Assembly: GCF_000367925.1 (NCBI RefSeq)
Contig: NZ_KB849175.1
Coordinates: 149,395-213,394, forward strand
Source: Acinetobacter bohemicus ANC 3994
GTDB lineage: Bacteria; Pseudomonadota; Gammaproteobacteria; Pseudomonadales; Moraxellaceae
Reading direction: 5' to 3'
Length of the DNA: 64,000 nt
The notes beneath the pieces were generated by a model. It was not told the DNA's origin. It did not search any database and saw nothing but the letters and a program-made list of their open reading frames with translations. The translations under genes and the position numbers were made by a program. Positions 1 through 7,458 of the stretch are shown here, one piece after another; position 1 is the first letter of the stretch; every line of letters begins with the position of its first letter.

Positions 1-107
1 AAGGCAAATAACTCGCCTGTATACGTCACCCACGGGCGGTAATGAATAGGCAAAAGCCAGCTGAGGGCAATGAATACACTAGCTAAAAGCAGTAAAAAAA
101 ATTTCAT
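1..107 (-). CDS. PglL-type O-oligosaccharyltransferase, N-terminal fragment
   Basis: Only the first 35 codons are in the window; the gene runs off the left edge. The visible protein begins MKFFLLLLASVFIALSWLLP, a membrane segment, followed by IHYRPWVTYTGELFA. A His-Tyr-x-Pro-Trp stretch just after the first membrane helix is typical of the pilin glycosylation ligase (PglL) N-terminal domain. These inner-membrane enzymes transfer a lipid-linked glycan onto pilin in the periplasm. The position right after two pilin genes and a TfpX-type accessory gene supports this. No clear ribosome binding site is seen, and a terminator separates it from the upstream gene. The call rests on a short fragment; another Wzy-like polymerase is possible. 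Confidence 0.6.
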   Translation of the reverse strand, partial: MKFFLLLLASVFIALSWLLPIHYRPWVTYTGELFA

Positions 108-144
108 GATTAGATCAGTGAAAATAGAATGGGCATATGATAAT

Positions 145-176
145 AAAAAAGCAGATTAAATGATAATCTGCTTTTC
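145..176 (-). terminator. Intrinsic terminator after the TfpX-type gene
   Basis: Stem AGCAGATTA / TAATCTGCT with a short loop. Read on the minus strand it is followed by a run of T. It lies just past the stop codon of the accessory gene, so the downstream glycosyltransferase probably has its own promoter. Confidence 0.75.
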
Positions 177-195
177 TTACATCATTCTTAATGAT

Positions 196-930
196 TTAGT
201 GCCATGGGCGTAAATCTACAATTTTAACGACATTCGCTTTTTGATCTATCAAAACAGTCATATCTACAGCACTGGCTTTCATCGGTAAAAATGCAGTTGC
301 CTGCGGATATTTTGCTAAGATTTTTTCCACATCGGTTTTGTTATTGTACTGCTGTAATAATTCAAGTTTTTGTGCGCGTTGTTGCATTTGTTCTTTTGCT
401 TTGTTTAATTCTACATAACGCTCTGGACGTTGTGCAATAGAAATACCTGATCCTATCTCAGCAAACATTTCTTTATTTTTCTGCTTTAGCTCTTTTGCAA
501 ATTCAGCAGCCACAAACTGCGGTTTAAACCAAGATGCCTGCTTAAATTGTGATTTAATCTGCTTAGGATTTTCCATCACAATTTCATTATTCTTAACCAA
601 CTCAAAACGATCAACATTGTACACTAACCATGTTGGGCGACCATCTGCAATCTGATAAAGCCCGTACCCCAAAGCTATAGCTTGTATAAGAATAATGACT
701 GTCAAATCAAATTTAAGGCTTTTTTTCCCCTCTTTATAAACCAACCAAGTAAAGAATGGACCTAAAACAATATCAATACCTAGCATCATCAAAAAAATAT
801 GAGTAACACCTACCGCTTTATTTAAGGGGAATGGATACCAACAAAAGAACACGATGCAAGCAGCAACAGCAGCCACGCATATAGAAATAATTAAATGTGC
901 AGTAACAAACTTAAATTTTGCTGTTTTCAT
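196..930 (-). CDS. TfpX/TfpZ family type IV pilin accessory protein
   Basis: A 244-aa inner-membrane protein with hydrophobic segments near residues 9-31, 40-62 and 75-95, followed by a soluble tail that is Lys/Gln-rich around residues 145-190. Proteins of this family (TfpX, TfpY, TfpZ, first defined beside Pseudomonas pilin genes) help specific pilins to be assembled or stabilised. The sequence YPFPLNKAVGVTHIFLMMLG followed by GIDIVLGPFFTWLVY is characteristic of the family as I recall it. The start ATG has AAGGT a few bases upstream. It follows the second pilin gene by about 38 bases on the same strand, so it is probably co-expressed with that pilin and acts on one or both of them. Confidence 0.8.
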   Translation of the reverse strand: MKTAKFKFVTAHLIISICVAAVAACIVFFCWYPFPLNKAVGVTHIFLMMLGIDIVLGPFFTWLVYKEGKKSLKFDLTVIILIQAIALGYGLYQIADGRPTWLVYNVDRFELVKNNEIVMENPKQIKSQFKQASWFKPQFVAAEFAKELKQKNKEMFAEIGSGISIAQRPERYVELNKAKEQMQQRAQKLELLQQYNNKTDVEKILAKYPQATAFLPMKASAVDMTVLIDQKANVVKIVDLRPWH

Positions 931-968
931 GTTTTACCTTAAAACACCGTTGAGTTGATATTTTTCGA

Positions 969-1499
969 CTAACGACAAGTTGATGGAACAAATTTGGGTT
1001 GTATTGTACCTAAAGTCGCACCAATCATACCCATAGCTTTAGCTGTTTCTTGCGTTTTAGATGAACAAGCCCAATCCACAATACCCGTGCTTCCTGCTGT
1101 CAGTGCCGTTTGTAATGGTACAATGGTCGTTGCATTAACTCGAATAAAAGGACTAAGCACCAAAGTATTTTCTGTAGGCGCAACACCAACCATAGAAGCC
1201 TTAAACGTAATCGTAATCTCTCCAGTCTGACCATCCGTTAATACACTCGCGACATATTTACTGGTTGCACCTTTATTGGTAGCCTGATCATTCCAAGCCT
1301 TTGCAACACGCTGTAAATCCCCAGCAGACACAATCGCTTCTGCAGCCATTGCAGCTTTTGCACTACTCGCTAAAGTTACACCTTCCAACACTCGTGATCG
1401 TATGCTGTAATCTTGATAAGCAGGCAAAGCGATTGCCGCTAAAATTCCAATAATTACCACAACAACCATAAGTTCAATTAAAGTAAATCCCCGTTGCAT
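969..1499 (-). CDS. Type IVa pilin, second paralogue
   Basis: A 176-aa prepilin. The very short leader MQRG is followed by FTLIELMVVVVIIGILAAIA, the class III signal cleaved and methylated by PilD, with Glu5 of the mature protein conserved. Cys145 and Cys175 near the C-terminus probably form the D-region disulfide loop, and the protein ends in CR. A GGGAG ribosome site lies six bases before the ATG. It sits downstream of pilA, separated by a terminator and about 200 bases. N-terminal helix and C-terminal loop length match the first pilin, but the central region differs strongly, so this is a diverged duplicate. It could be the main pilin, a minor pilin, or the DNA-uptake pilin (ComP type). 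Confidence 0.85.
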   Translation of the reverse strand: MQRGFTLIELMVVVVIIGILAAIALPAYQDYSIRSRVLEGVTLASSAKAAMAAEAIVSAGDLQRVAKAWNDQATNKGATSKYVASVLTDGQTGEITITFKASMVGVAPTENTLVLSPFIRVNATTIVPLQTALTAGSTGIVDWACSSKTQETAKAMGMIGATLGTIQPKFVPSTCR

Positions 1500-1659
1500 A
1501 ACTCTCTCCCTGTTCCTATATAGTTATTCTTATTCTCTTTTCAAAAACCGTACCAACAATTAAATTAAGATATTTCAATTATTTATAAAAATCAGTTAAT
1601 TTATCAATACAAAATTTGTCACTAATTCACACTTTTATATATAAAATACAAATTTAAAC

Positions 1660-1690
1660 ACAAAAAAACAGCCCTTAGGCTGCTTTTTTT
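1660..1690. terminator. Terminator between the two pilin genes
   Basis: CAGCC / GGCTG stem with loop CTTA, flanked by a run of A on the left and T on the right, so it can work in both directions. It lies directly after the stop of the first pilin gene. The second pilin may therefore depend on partial readthrough or on its own promoter. Confidence 0.8.
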
Positions 1691-1700
1691 TAAGCAAATA

Positions 1701-2234
1701 TTAACGGCATTGAGATGGCGCATATTTAGCTTGTACTGTTCCAACAGCAGCGCCTGCTAAGCCTTGTGCAGCTGAGGTTGCAGCAGTTGCTGAAGTACAT
1801 GCCCAGTCTACAGAACCGGTACGACCAGCTGCTAAAGCTGAAGCTAAGGTTTCCGCAACAGCTTGAGATTGAACATATGGGCTAAGTCGAATAATATTTT
1901 CTGTTGGTGCAAGACCAACTGTTGTTGGGTTATAAGTAACAGTAATAACACCCGTTGTACGAACAGCTTGCACTGAATTGACATATTTAGATTTAGCACC
2001 AATACCAACACCCACTTGATCATTCCAAGTATCTACTGCAACACCAAGATCAACGAGAGTAGGTGCCCCAGCAACTTGTTTTTGTAAATCACCAGCAACT
2101 GTTAAGCCTTCAGTAATACGGGTACGAATGGTGTAATCTTGATATGCAGGAAGTGCAATTGCAGCCAAAATACCGATAATCGCTACAACGATCATTAATT
2201 CAATAAGAGTAAAACCCTTTTGTATAGATTTCAT
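1701..2234 (-). CDS. pilA: Type IVa major pilin PilA
   Basis: A 177-aa prepilin starting MKSIQKG, cut before FTLIELMIVVAIIGILAAIA by the prepilin peptidase PilD; mature Glu5 is present. The protein forms the fibre used for twitching motility and DNA uptake. Cys146 and Cys176 probably close the C-terminal disulfide loop. An upstream in-frame GTG exists, but GGAG falls inside that extension and is placed six bases before the ATG at 2234, so the shorter start is preferred. A sigma-54 promoter match lies about 70 bases upstream, as known for pilA genes controlled by PilS/PilR. Which of the two pilins is the major subunit is inferred from this promoter and from gene order. Confidence 0.88.
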   Translation of the reverse strand: MKSIQKGFTLIELMIVVAIIGILAAIALPAYQDYTIRTRITEGLTVAGDLQKQVAGAPTLVDLGVAVDTWNDQVGVGIGAKSKYVNSVQAVRTTGVITVTYNPTTVGLAPTENIIRLSPYVQSQAVAETLASALAAGRTGSVDWACTSATAATSAAQGLAGAAVGTVQAKYAPSQCR

Positions 2235-2302
2235 AACATTCTCCACAAATGTTTATTGTTTATTTATAAGCTTTATAAACTTATTTAGCTTATTTTATGT
2301 AT

Positions 2303-2318
2303 AGCACTAAATATGCCA
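2303..2318 (-). promoter_or_regulatory. Sigma-54 (-24/-12) promoter of pilA
   Basis: On the minus strand the bases read TGGCATATTTAGTGCT. The GG and GC elements are ten bases apart as required, matching TGGCAC-N5-TTGC at most key positions. It lies about 70 bases before the pilA start. Sigma-54 control of pilA through PilR is established in Pseudomonas and others; here it is inferred from the motif. No enhancer site was identified. Confidence 0.6.
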
Positions 2319-2440
2319 AGAGTGATTATAATAAAATTAACAGAAAAAACAGCACTTTAAAAAAATAAAATTGTTACAGTGTGGTTTTAATGTTTTTTTA
2401 GGTAAAAAAATGACATTTTTTGTCACTTAAACACTGTTTT

Positions 2441-3001
2441 CTAGCCCAATATAATCGGTTCGTTACTCAATTCATTCTGTTGATCTGTTATGGCATGTGC
2501 ATAAAACTCAATTAATACCTCTCCAATACTTTCCACGCCCTTTATAACGGCTACTTTATAGTGCTGTGCTGCCAATTGTTGAATTATATTTTGACAAATC
2601 TGATCCCAAACCACTTGTTCAGTGGCTTTTTGAATGCCGCGATCAATCACAATTTCAACTTTTTGCTCACATAAGTTTAGATAGAGCAGCACACCGCTAT
2701 TTAACTCGGTATCCCAAACACCCAGTTCAGCAAAAAGCTGTCTTGCACGCATACGGGTCGTTTGCTGATACGCTTGATTTGATGGAATACAACCTTCAAT
2801 CACGACTTGTATTTCTCCAACATGACCCTGCTCCGCATGTTGTACAGCTTGAGCAATTTCATATTGATCTTGCTTGGAAAAATAGCGCTTGGTTGCTGGC
2901 ATAAAAAAGAAATGCTTGAGCCAACGCTTAAAGCTTGGCTGAGCGATTTCTTCAATTTTAGGCTGTGTGACAATTTCTGTCGTATCTGTTGTTGTTACCA
3001 T
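2441..3001 (-). CDS. TPM domain protein (YgcG-related)
   Basis: A 186-aa protein without signal peptide. After a polar N-terminus (residues 1-22) and a basic-aromatic stretch near 24-40, a TPM-type fold covers roughly residues 45-165, with strands such as GEIQVVIEG and SGVLLYLNLCEQKVEIVIDR. TPM domains occur in thylakoid TLP18.3 and in bacterial YgcG; their biochemical role is debated (phosphatase or membrane-protein repair). Its ATG overlaps the end of the preceding TPM gene by seven bases (ATGGTAA), which indicates translational coupling. It is the last gene of a lemA-TPM-TPM operon. Confidence 0.75.
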   Translation of the reverse strand: MVTTTDTTEIVTQPKIEEIAQPSFKRWLKHFFFMPATKRYFSKQDQYEIAQAVQHAEQGHVGEIQVVIEGCIPSNQAYQQTTRMRARQLFAELGVWDTELNSGVLLYLNLCEQKVEIVIDRGIQKATEQVVWDQICQNIIQQLAAQHYKVAVIKGVESIGEVLIEFYAHAITDQQNELSNEPIILG

Positions 3002-4065
3002 GAGCCTGATGCTCCTCCCCCGCCAAAACCACCGCCACCACCACTATATCCACCGCCACCAAAACCACCACCTCTGCCACCACGTCCACCACCAGAGGAA
3101 GCTAGAAATAGCTGAAAAATGGTTTGTGCTAAAGCCGTAATCAATAAAAAGAAAATCCCGCCACCAATCAACAAACTGGTCACTAAACCTGCACCATTGA
3201 CCAAGCCTGCGACTGTGCCTGCAACCGCAGCAGCTGCAGCACTTAAGCGTTTCCCCACAACGAAAGACCCAGCAATCCCTGCAATGAGGATAAATAATGC
3301 TGTGCTCAAGGTTTTCTGTTTGGCTTGCTGCTCGTGTAAAGCTTGTGCTTGACGTTCTTTTAATTCCTCTGCCGCTTGCGCTGCCACTTCAGGATCCATC
3401 GTTAAAATACGTTCAATTTCCGCTAAACCAGCATCAATCCCTTGCGCATATTGGGCTTGTTTAAAATAAGGCGTGATTTGATTACGAATAATACGACTGG
3501 CCACAATATCGGGTAAAACACCTTCCAAACCATAACCAGTTAGAATTTGAATCCGCCGATCATTCACCGCAATGGCCATGAGCAAACCATTGTCTTGTTT
3601 GGCTGAACCCAATTGCCATTTTTCTGCAATGCGCATAGCAAAATCAAAAATATCTTCTTGCCCTGTCGTCGGAACAATCACCACGCCGATTTGCGCTTTG
3701 CCTTCTTCATGTAATTTGAGAATCCTCTGACTAATTTCTTGCTTCTGACTAGCACTTAATAAATTTGCCTGATCAACCACGGGCTCATTTAAAGTGGGTA
3801 ATCCACGAATAGATTCACCCTCTGCCATATCATTGGCAATTTTCGCTTGTTGCGGTGTTATTTCAGTATTTTTTTCAATTGATGTTTGATTCTGTGCTGT
3901 CTGTTGATCTTTGACAATTTTACCCAGCACCACAGCTTCAGCACTTTCATCCGTCGCTGTGGCGACTTCACTCCACGTGACTGAACACATCAATATACTG
4001 CAGCATAATAATAAGGCTTGCAGTATGCTTATGGGTGAAATAGGTTGTTGATCAAAATCAGACAT
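2995..4065 (-). CDS. TPM domain membrane protein with Gly-rich tail (YgcG family)
   Basis: A 356-aa protein. An N-terminal hydrophobic segment lies near residues 15-33, a TPM domain spans about residues 90-215 (GLPTLNEPVVDQANLLS at its start, then RRIQILTGYGLEGVLPD), and two hydrophobic stretches follow near 250-320. The tail is almost only Gly, Ser and Phe and ends SGSW. This architecture is that of YgcG-type proteins encoded next to LemA. Two ATGs are possible; the second (4065) is chosen because AAGGA lies six bases before it. The gene follows lemA by about 28 bases. Both proteins are likely envelope-associated; exact function is unknown. Confidence 0.8.
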   Translation of the reverse strand: MSDFDQQPISPISILQALLLCCSILMCSVTWSEVATATDESAEAVVLGKIVKDQQTAQNQTSIEKNTEITPQQAKIANDMAEGESIRGLPTLNEPVVDQANLLSASQKQEISQRILKLHEEGKAQIGVVIVPTTGQEDIFDFAMRIAEKWQLGSAKQDNGLLMAIAVNDRRIQILTGYGLEGVLPDIVASRIIRNQITPYFKQAQYAQGIDAGLAEIERILTMDPEVAAQAAEELKERQAQALHEQQAKQKTLSTALFILIAGIAGSFVVGKRLSAAAAAVAGTVAGLVNGAGLVTSLLIGGGIFFLLITALAQTIFQLFLASSGGGRGGRGGGFGGGGYSGGGGGFGGGGASGSW

Positions 4066-4093
4066 CGGCATTCCTTATTCAATCGTGCATGAC

Positions 4094-4684
4094 TTAATCG
4101 AAGGATACTTTCGGTGCATTTTGTGCGCTTTGTTCAGCACTAAAATTCGGTTTAGTCTCCATACCAATCACTTTGGCCGTCATCACTTGCGGGAACTGAC
4201 GCGAATAGGAATTAAAATCCTGAACAGCCGTAATATAACGATTACGTGCCACGGCAATCCGATTTTCAGTACCTTCGAGTTGAACTTGTAAATCACGAAA
4301 TTGTTCATTGGCTTTTAAGTCTGGATAATTTTCAGATACTGCAATTAAACGTGATAATGCACTGGTCATCTGTGCCTGCGCTTGTTGATATTTTTCAAAT
4401 AAAGCGGGATCTTCTAGCACTTCTTTATCCACTTTTAAACCGGCAACATTGGCACGTGCTTGGGTTACTTCTGTTAATACTTGCTCTTCATGTTTAGCAT
4501 AGCCTTTAACGACATTGACCAAATTAGGAACCAAATCGGCACGGCGTTGATATTGGTTTTGTACTTCAGACCACGATGCAGTCACGGCTTCGTCTTTCAC
4601 CTGTAAGGTATTATAGCCACAACCCGATAATATTAAGGTACTGACCAGCGCGATCGCGACTAAACTTTTCTTCATGGGATTCAT
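4094..4684 (-). CDS. lemA: LemA family lipoprotein
   Basis: A 196-aa protein with a lipoprotein signal: MNPMKKS, a hydrophobic core, then LSGC with the lipidated Cys at residue 22. The rest is helical, with the family stretch NQYQRRADLVPNLVNVVKGY near residues 45-65 and ARNRYITAVQDFNSYSRQFP near 150. LemA proteins are helical-bundle envelope proteins of uncertain role, usually encoded with TPM/YgcG proteins, as here. AGAGGA lies about eight bases before the chosen ATG; the TTG one codon upstream is not needed. First gene of a three-gene operon. Confidence 0.88.
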   Translation of the reverse strand: MNPMKKSLVAIALVSTLILSGCGYNTLQVKDEAVTASWSEVQNQYQRRADLVPNLVNVVKGYAKHEEQVLTEVTQARANVAGLKVDKEVLEDPALFEKYQQAQAQMTSALSRLIAVSENYPDLKANEQFRDLQVQLEGTENRIAVARNRYITAVQDFNSYSRQFPQVMTAKVIGMETKPNFSAEQSAQNAPKVSFD

Positions 4685-4784
4685 CAAGTTATATCCTCTA
4701 TATTTCTTTGTATTTGTTTGGATATTTTTATTGTAACCACATTTAGGCAGAGTTCTGTTTAATTTCAGTATTCCACATGATCAA

Positions 4785-4815
4785 TAAAAAAAGGCGAATA
4801 TCATCATTCGCCTCT
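4785..4815 (-). terminator. Terminator after the metal-dependent hydrolase gene
   Basis: AGGCGAAT / ATTCGCCT stem with a six-base loop. On the minus strand it is followed by a seven-T run. It is placed just past the stop codon at 4830. Confidence 0.8.
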
Positions 4816-4829
4816 GTTTCTTTTAGTCA

Positions 4830-5714
4830 TTAATTCAGCAAAGTTGGCTTTAATTCCTGCTGAAAACTTTCTACTTGATAATCTTCTGCTAAACGTTGTT
4901 TCCAGTAGATAACCAGTTTTGTATAGTCAATTTCTGAAGGATGAAAATCAGTTTTAAAATAAGCTAAATATTCTGGGGCAAGTTGCAGAAACATTTTTCC
5001 CAGCAAGTAAAATCCAAAAATATTCCCACCCACTTTAGGTAAACTTTTTTTCTTGTCTTGCAAAAATAACCGTGTAGCAGAATAGAGCATCAAGCTGGCA
5101 AAGCCCGTGGTTACGCTACGCATAATCATACGCCGGATTTTATCATCGCCATATACAGCCTGATAGACATCAAAAGCGACCGCCCGATGTTCAATTTCTT
5201 CAATGGCATGCCAGATCCAAAGTTTGGCAGCATCCTCATCTAAGGTCGCCAAAACCTCTGGATGCCTGAGAATATAACCGCCCAGTAACGCAGTAAAATG
5301 CTCAAAAGCACAGGTAATGGCGAGTTGAATTTTAGGATGTAGATTTTTGACATAGTCATCTTTACGCGCAAGCCATGCCTGAAAACGATCTAAATTATAA
5401 TCCTCACTGCGCCAAGCCGCATTGAATTCAGCATGTGCTTTAGAGTGCATGGCTTCTTGCCCAATAAATGCTGCGATTTGCGCTTGTAAGTTTTCATCTT
5501 TCACTTTGTCCCGTACATTTCTTACGCTATGCACAAAAAATTGTTCCCCGATCGGAAAAGTCGAAGAAAGTGCAGTAAGTAAATGTGACATGACAGGAGA
5601 ATTGGCAAAATAATGCCGACGAATGGCCTGAGGGTTGAATTGTAAACGTCGCACGGTAATGCCAATGGCTTTGGGACGATTTTGATATGATTTTTCTGCC
5701 GCCACGGTGCTCAT
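4830..5714 (-). CDS. Predicted metal-dependent hydrolase (PF10118-type)
   Basis: A 294-aa soluble protein. Two Glu/His clusters, QEAMHSKAHAEF near residues 89-100 and HAIEEIEHRAVAFDVY near 168-183, look like a di-metal site carried by helices, as in the family called predicted metal-dependent hydrolases. The reaction is not known. The N-terminal part (ITVRRLQFNPQAIRRHYFAN) matches the usual family start. AGGA lies seven bases before the ATG. It stands alone: terminators lie on both sides, and about 250 bases separate it from gltD. Confidence 0.7.
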   Translation of the reverse strand: MSTVAAEKSYQNRPKAIGITVRRLQFNPQAIRRHYFANSPVMSHLLTALSSTFPIGEQFFVHSVRNVRDKVKDENLQAQIAAFIGQEAMHSKAHAEFNAAWRSEDYNLDRFQAWLARKDDYVKNLHPKIQLAITCAFEHFTALLGGYILRHPEVLATLDEDAAKLWIWHAIEEIEHRAVAFDVYQAVYGDDKIRRMIMRSVTTGFASLMLYSATRLFLQDKKKSLPKVGGNIFGFYLLGKMFLQLAPEYLAYFKTDFHPSEIDYTKLVIYWKQRLAEDYQVESFQQELKPTLLN

Positions 5715-5853
5715 AGAGTAATCCTGTCAAAATAGACAATGGATTTTAGTATGCGAAGTTAATCACAGCTGTTATATGGCAAAAGCGCTTGTTCAATTAG
5801 CCAAAAGAGACAACATGATCAGCGGTTTTTGTCTAAAACGTTTGGAAAATAAG

Positions 5854-5881
5854 AAATCCCCCTTTTTTCAAAGGGGGATTT
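5854..5881 (-). terminator. Hairpin terminator downstream of gltD
   Basis: Twelve-base-pair stem AAATCCCCCTTT / AAAGGGGGATTT with a four-base loop, followed on the minus strand by a T-rich stretch. It lies about 80 bases past the gltD stop and probably ends the gltBD transcript. Confidence 0.7.
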
Positions 5882-5930
5882 AAGCAATTCGCTTTTCAAA
5901 TATTTTCAGCTGAGCTTAAATAGCGAATTA

Positions 5931-5978
5931 GATATCCAACCAAATATCCGATCAGATGTCCAATCAGATATCTAAGTA
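5931..5978. repeat. Four imperfect 12-bp tandem repeats at the gltD 3' end
   Basis: Units GATATCCAACCA, AATATCCGATCA, GATGTCCAATCA and GATATCTAAGTA follow one another without gaps. The last unit is gltD coding sequence, and the gltD stop codon lies in the third. On the minus strand the codons after the stop read as further copies of Leu/Ser-Asp-Ile followed by a stop or Trp codon. This looks like local slippage duplication of the gene end. Confidence 0.75.
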
Positions 5979-7385
5979 ATCCAAAATACCTTCAGCAGCT
6001 TCACGACCTTCCCAGATTGCAGTCACAACCAAGTCAGAGCCACGTACCATATCACCACCCGCAAAGATTTTTGGATTGGATGTTTGGAATTTGTATTGCT
6101 GCTTTTCAGCTGCAACCACACGACCAGAACCATCCAAACCAATGTTTGCACCTGCAAACCAATCTGCTGGGCTCGCACGGAAACCGAAAGCTAAAAGTAC
6201 TGCATCCGCAGGCAAAATTTCTTCTGAACCCGGTACTGGTTCAGGGCTACGACGACCACGACTATCCGCTTCGCCCAATTGCGTTGTAACCACTTTAACG
6301 CCTGTGACTTTGCCATTTTCGCCGACAATTTCAATCGGCTGACGATTAAATTGGAAATCCACACCTTCTTCACGCGCATTTTTTACTTCACGACGTGAAC
6401 CCGGCATATTTTCTTCATCACGACGGTATGCACAAACGACCGATTCAGCACCTTGACGAATTGAAGTACGGTTACAGTCCATCGCGGTATCACCACCACC
6501 CAGCACGATGACTTTCTTGCCTTCAACACTGATGTACTCGCTTGGGTCTTTTTCCCAACCTTGCGTACGGTTGACATTGGCGATCAAGAAATCCAGTGCA
6601 TCATACACACCATCCTGATCTTCACCGGCAAAACCGCCCTTCATATAGGTGTATGTTCCCATACCCATAAAAACTGCATCATAATCGGCAAGCAATTGCT
6701 CAATCGTGACATCTGTACCAATTTCAGTATTTAAACGGAATTCAACACCCATGCCTGTGAAAATTTCACGGCGACGTTTCATCACGTCTTTTTCCATTTT
6801 AAATTCTGGAATACCAAACGTGAGCAAACCACCAATTTCAGGACGCTTATCGAATACAACAGGTTTAACCCCGTTACGCACCAAAATATCCGCACAACCT
6901 AAACCTGCAGGCCCTGCACCAATAATCGCGACTTTTTTATCGGTCCACTTTACAGAAGACATATCTGGACGCCAGCCCAAAGCAAAGGCAGTGTCATTAA
7001 TATATTTTTCTGCATTACCAATGGTCACTGCACCAAAACCATCATTTAAGGTACAAGCACCTTCACACAAACGGTCTTGCGGACATACACGACCACACAC
7101 TTCTGGCAACGTATTGGTTTGATGGCAAAGTTCTGCAGCTTGGAAAATACGACCTTCAGCAATCAGTTTTAACCAGTTTGGAATGTAGTTATGGACTGGA
7201 CATTTCCATTCACAATACGGGTTACCACAACCGAGGCAGCGATGCGTTTGATTGGCCGCAATTTCCGCTGTAAACGGTTTATAAATTTCCACAAACTCTG
7301 CTTTGCGGACAGTGAGATCTTTTTTCTCTGGATCTTGACGTGCTACATCCAGAAATTGAAAGTCATTGTTTAGGCGCTCTGCCAT
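5964..7385 (-). CDS. gltD: Glutamate synthase (NADPH) small subunit
   Basis: A 473-aa flavoprotein that passes electrons from NADPH to GltB for making glutamate from glutamine and 2-oxoglutarate. N-terminal Cys clusters CLGCGNPYCEWKCPVHNY and CGRVCPQDRLCEGAC provide 4Fe-4S ligands. An FAD-binding Rossmann motif (IGAGPAGLGCADILV) lies near residue 155 and an NADPH-binding motif (VLGGGDTAMDC) near 295. Length is normal. GGAG precedes the ATG by six bases. It follows gltB by 73 bases on the same strand, forming the usual gltBD operon. The stop codon falls in a small tandem repeat. Confidence 0.95.
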   Translation of the reverse strand: MAERLNNDFQFLDVARQDPEKKDLTVRKAEFVEIYKPFTAEIAANQTHRCLGCGNPYCEWKCPVHNYIPNWLKLIAEGRIFQAAELCHQTNTLPEVCGRVCPQDRLCEGACTLNDGFGAVTIGNAEKYINDTAFALGWRPDMSSVKWTDKKVAIIGAGPAGLGCADILVRNGVKPVVFDKRPEIGGLLTFGIPEFKMEKDVMKRRREIFTGMGVEFRLNTEIGTDVTIEQLLADYDAVFMGMGTYTYMKGGFAGEDQDGVYDALDFLIANVNRTQGWEKDPSEYISVEGKKVIVLGGGDTAMDCNRTSIRQGAESVVCAYRRDEENMPGSRREVKNAREEGVDFQFNRQPIEIVGENGKVTGVKVVTTQLGEADSRGRRSPEPVPGSEEILPADAVLLAFGFRASPADWFAGANIGLDGSGRVVAAEKQQYKFQTSNPKIFAGGDMVRGSDLVVTAIWEGREAAEGILDYLDI

Positions 7386-7458
7386 GTCTCTCTCCGTGGG
7401 TAGGTGCAGTCGGTTTATTTATCCGCTACACCTGCCTATCAATCTGTTCGTCGTGGAA

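Noticed and set aside
2807..3115. Plus-strand frame with a Pro-rich end
   Set aside because: It is the antisense of the Gly-rich tail of the TPM protein; Gly codons read backwards as Pro. No ribosome site or family.
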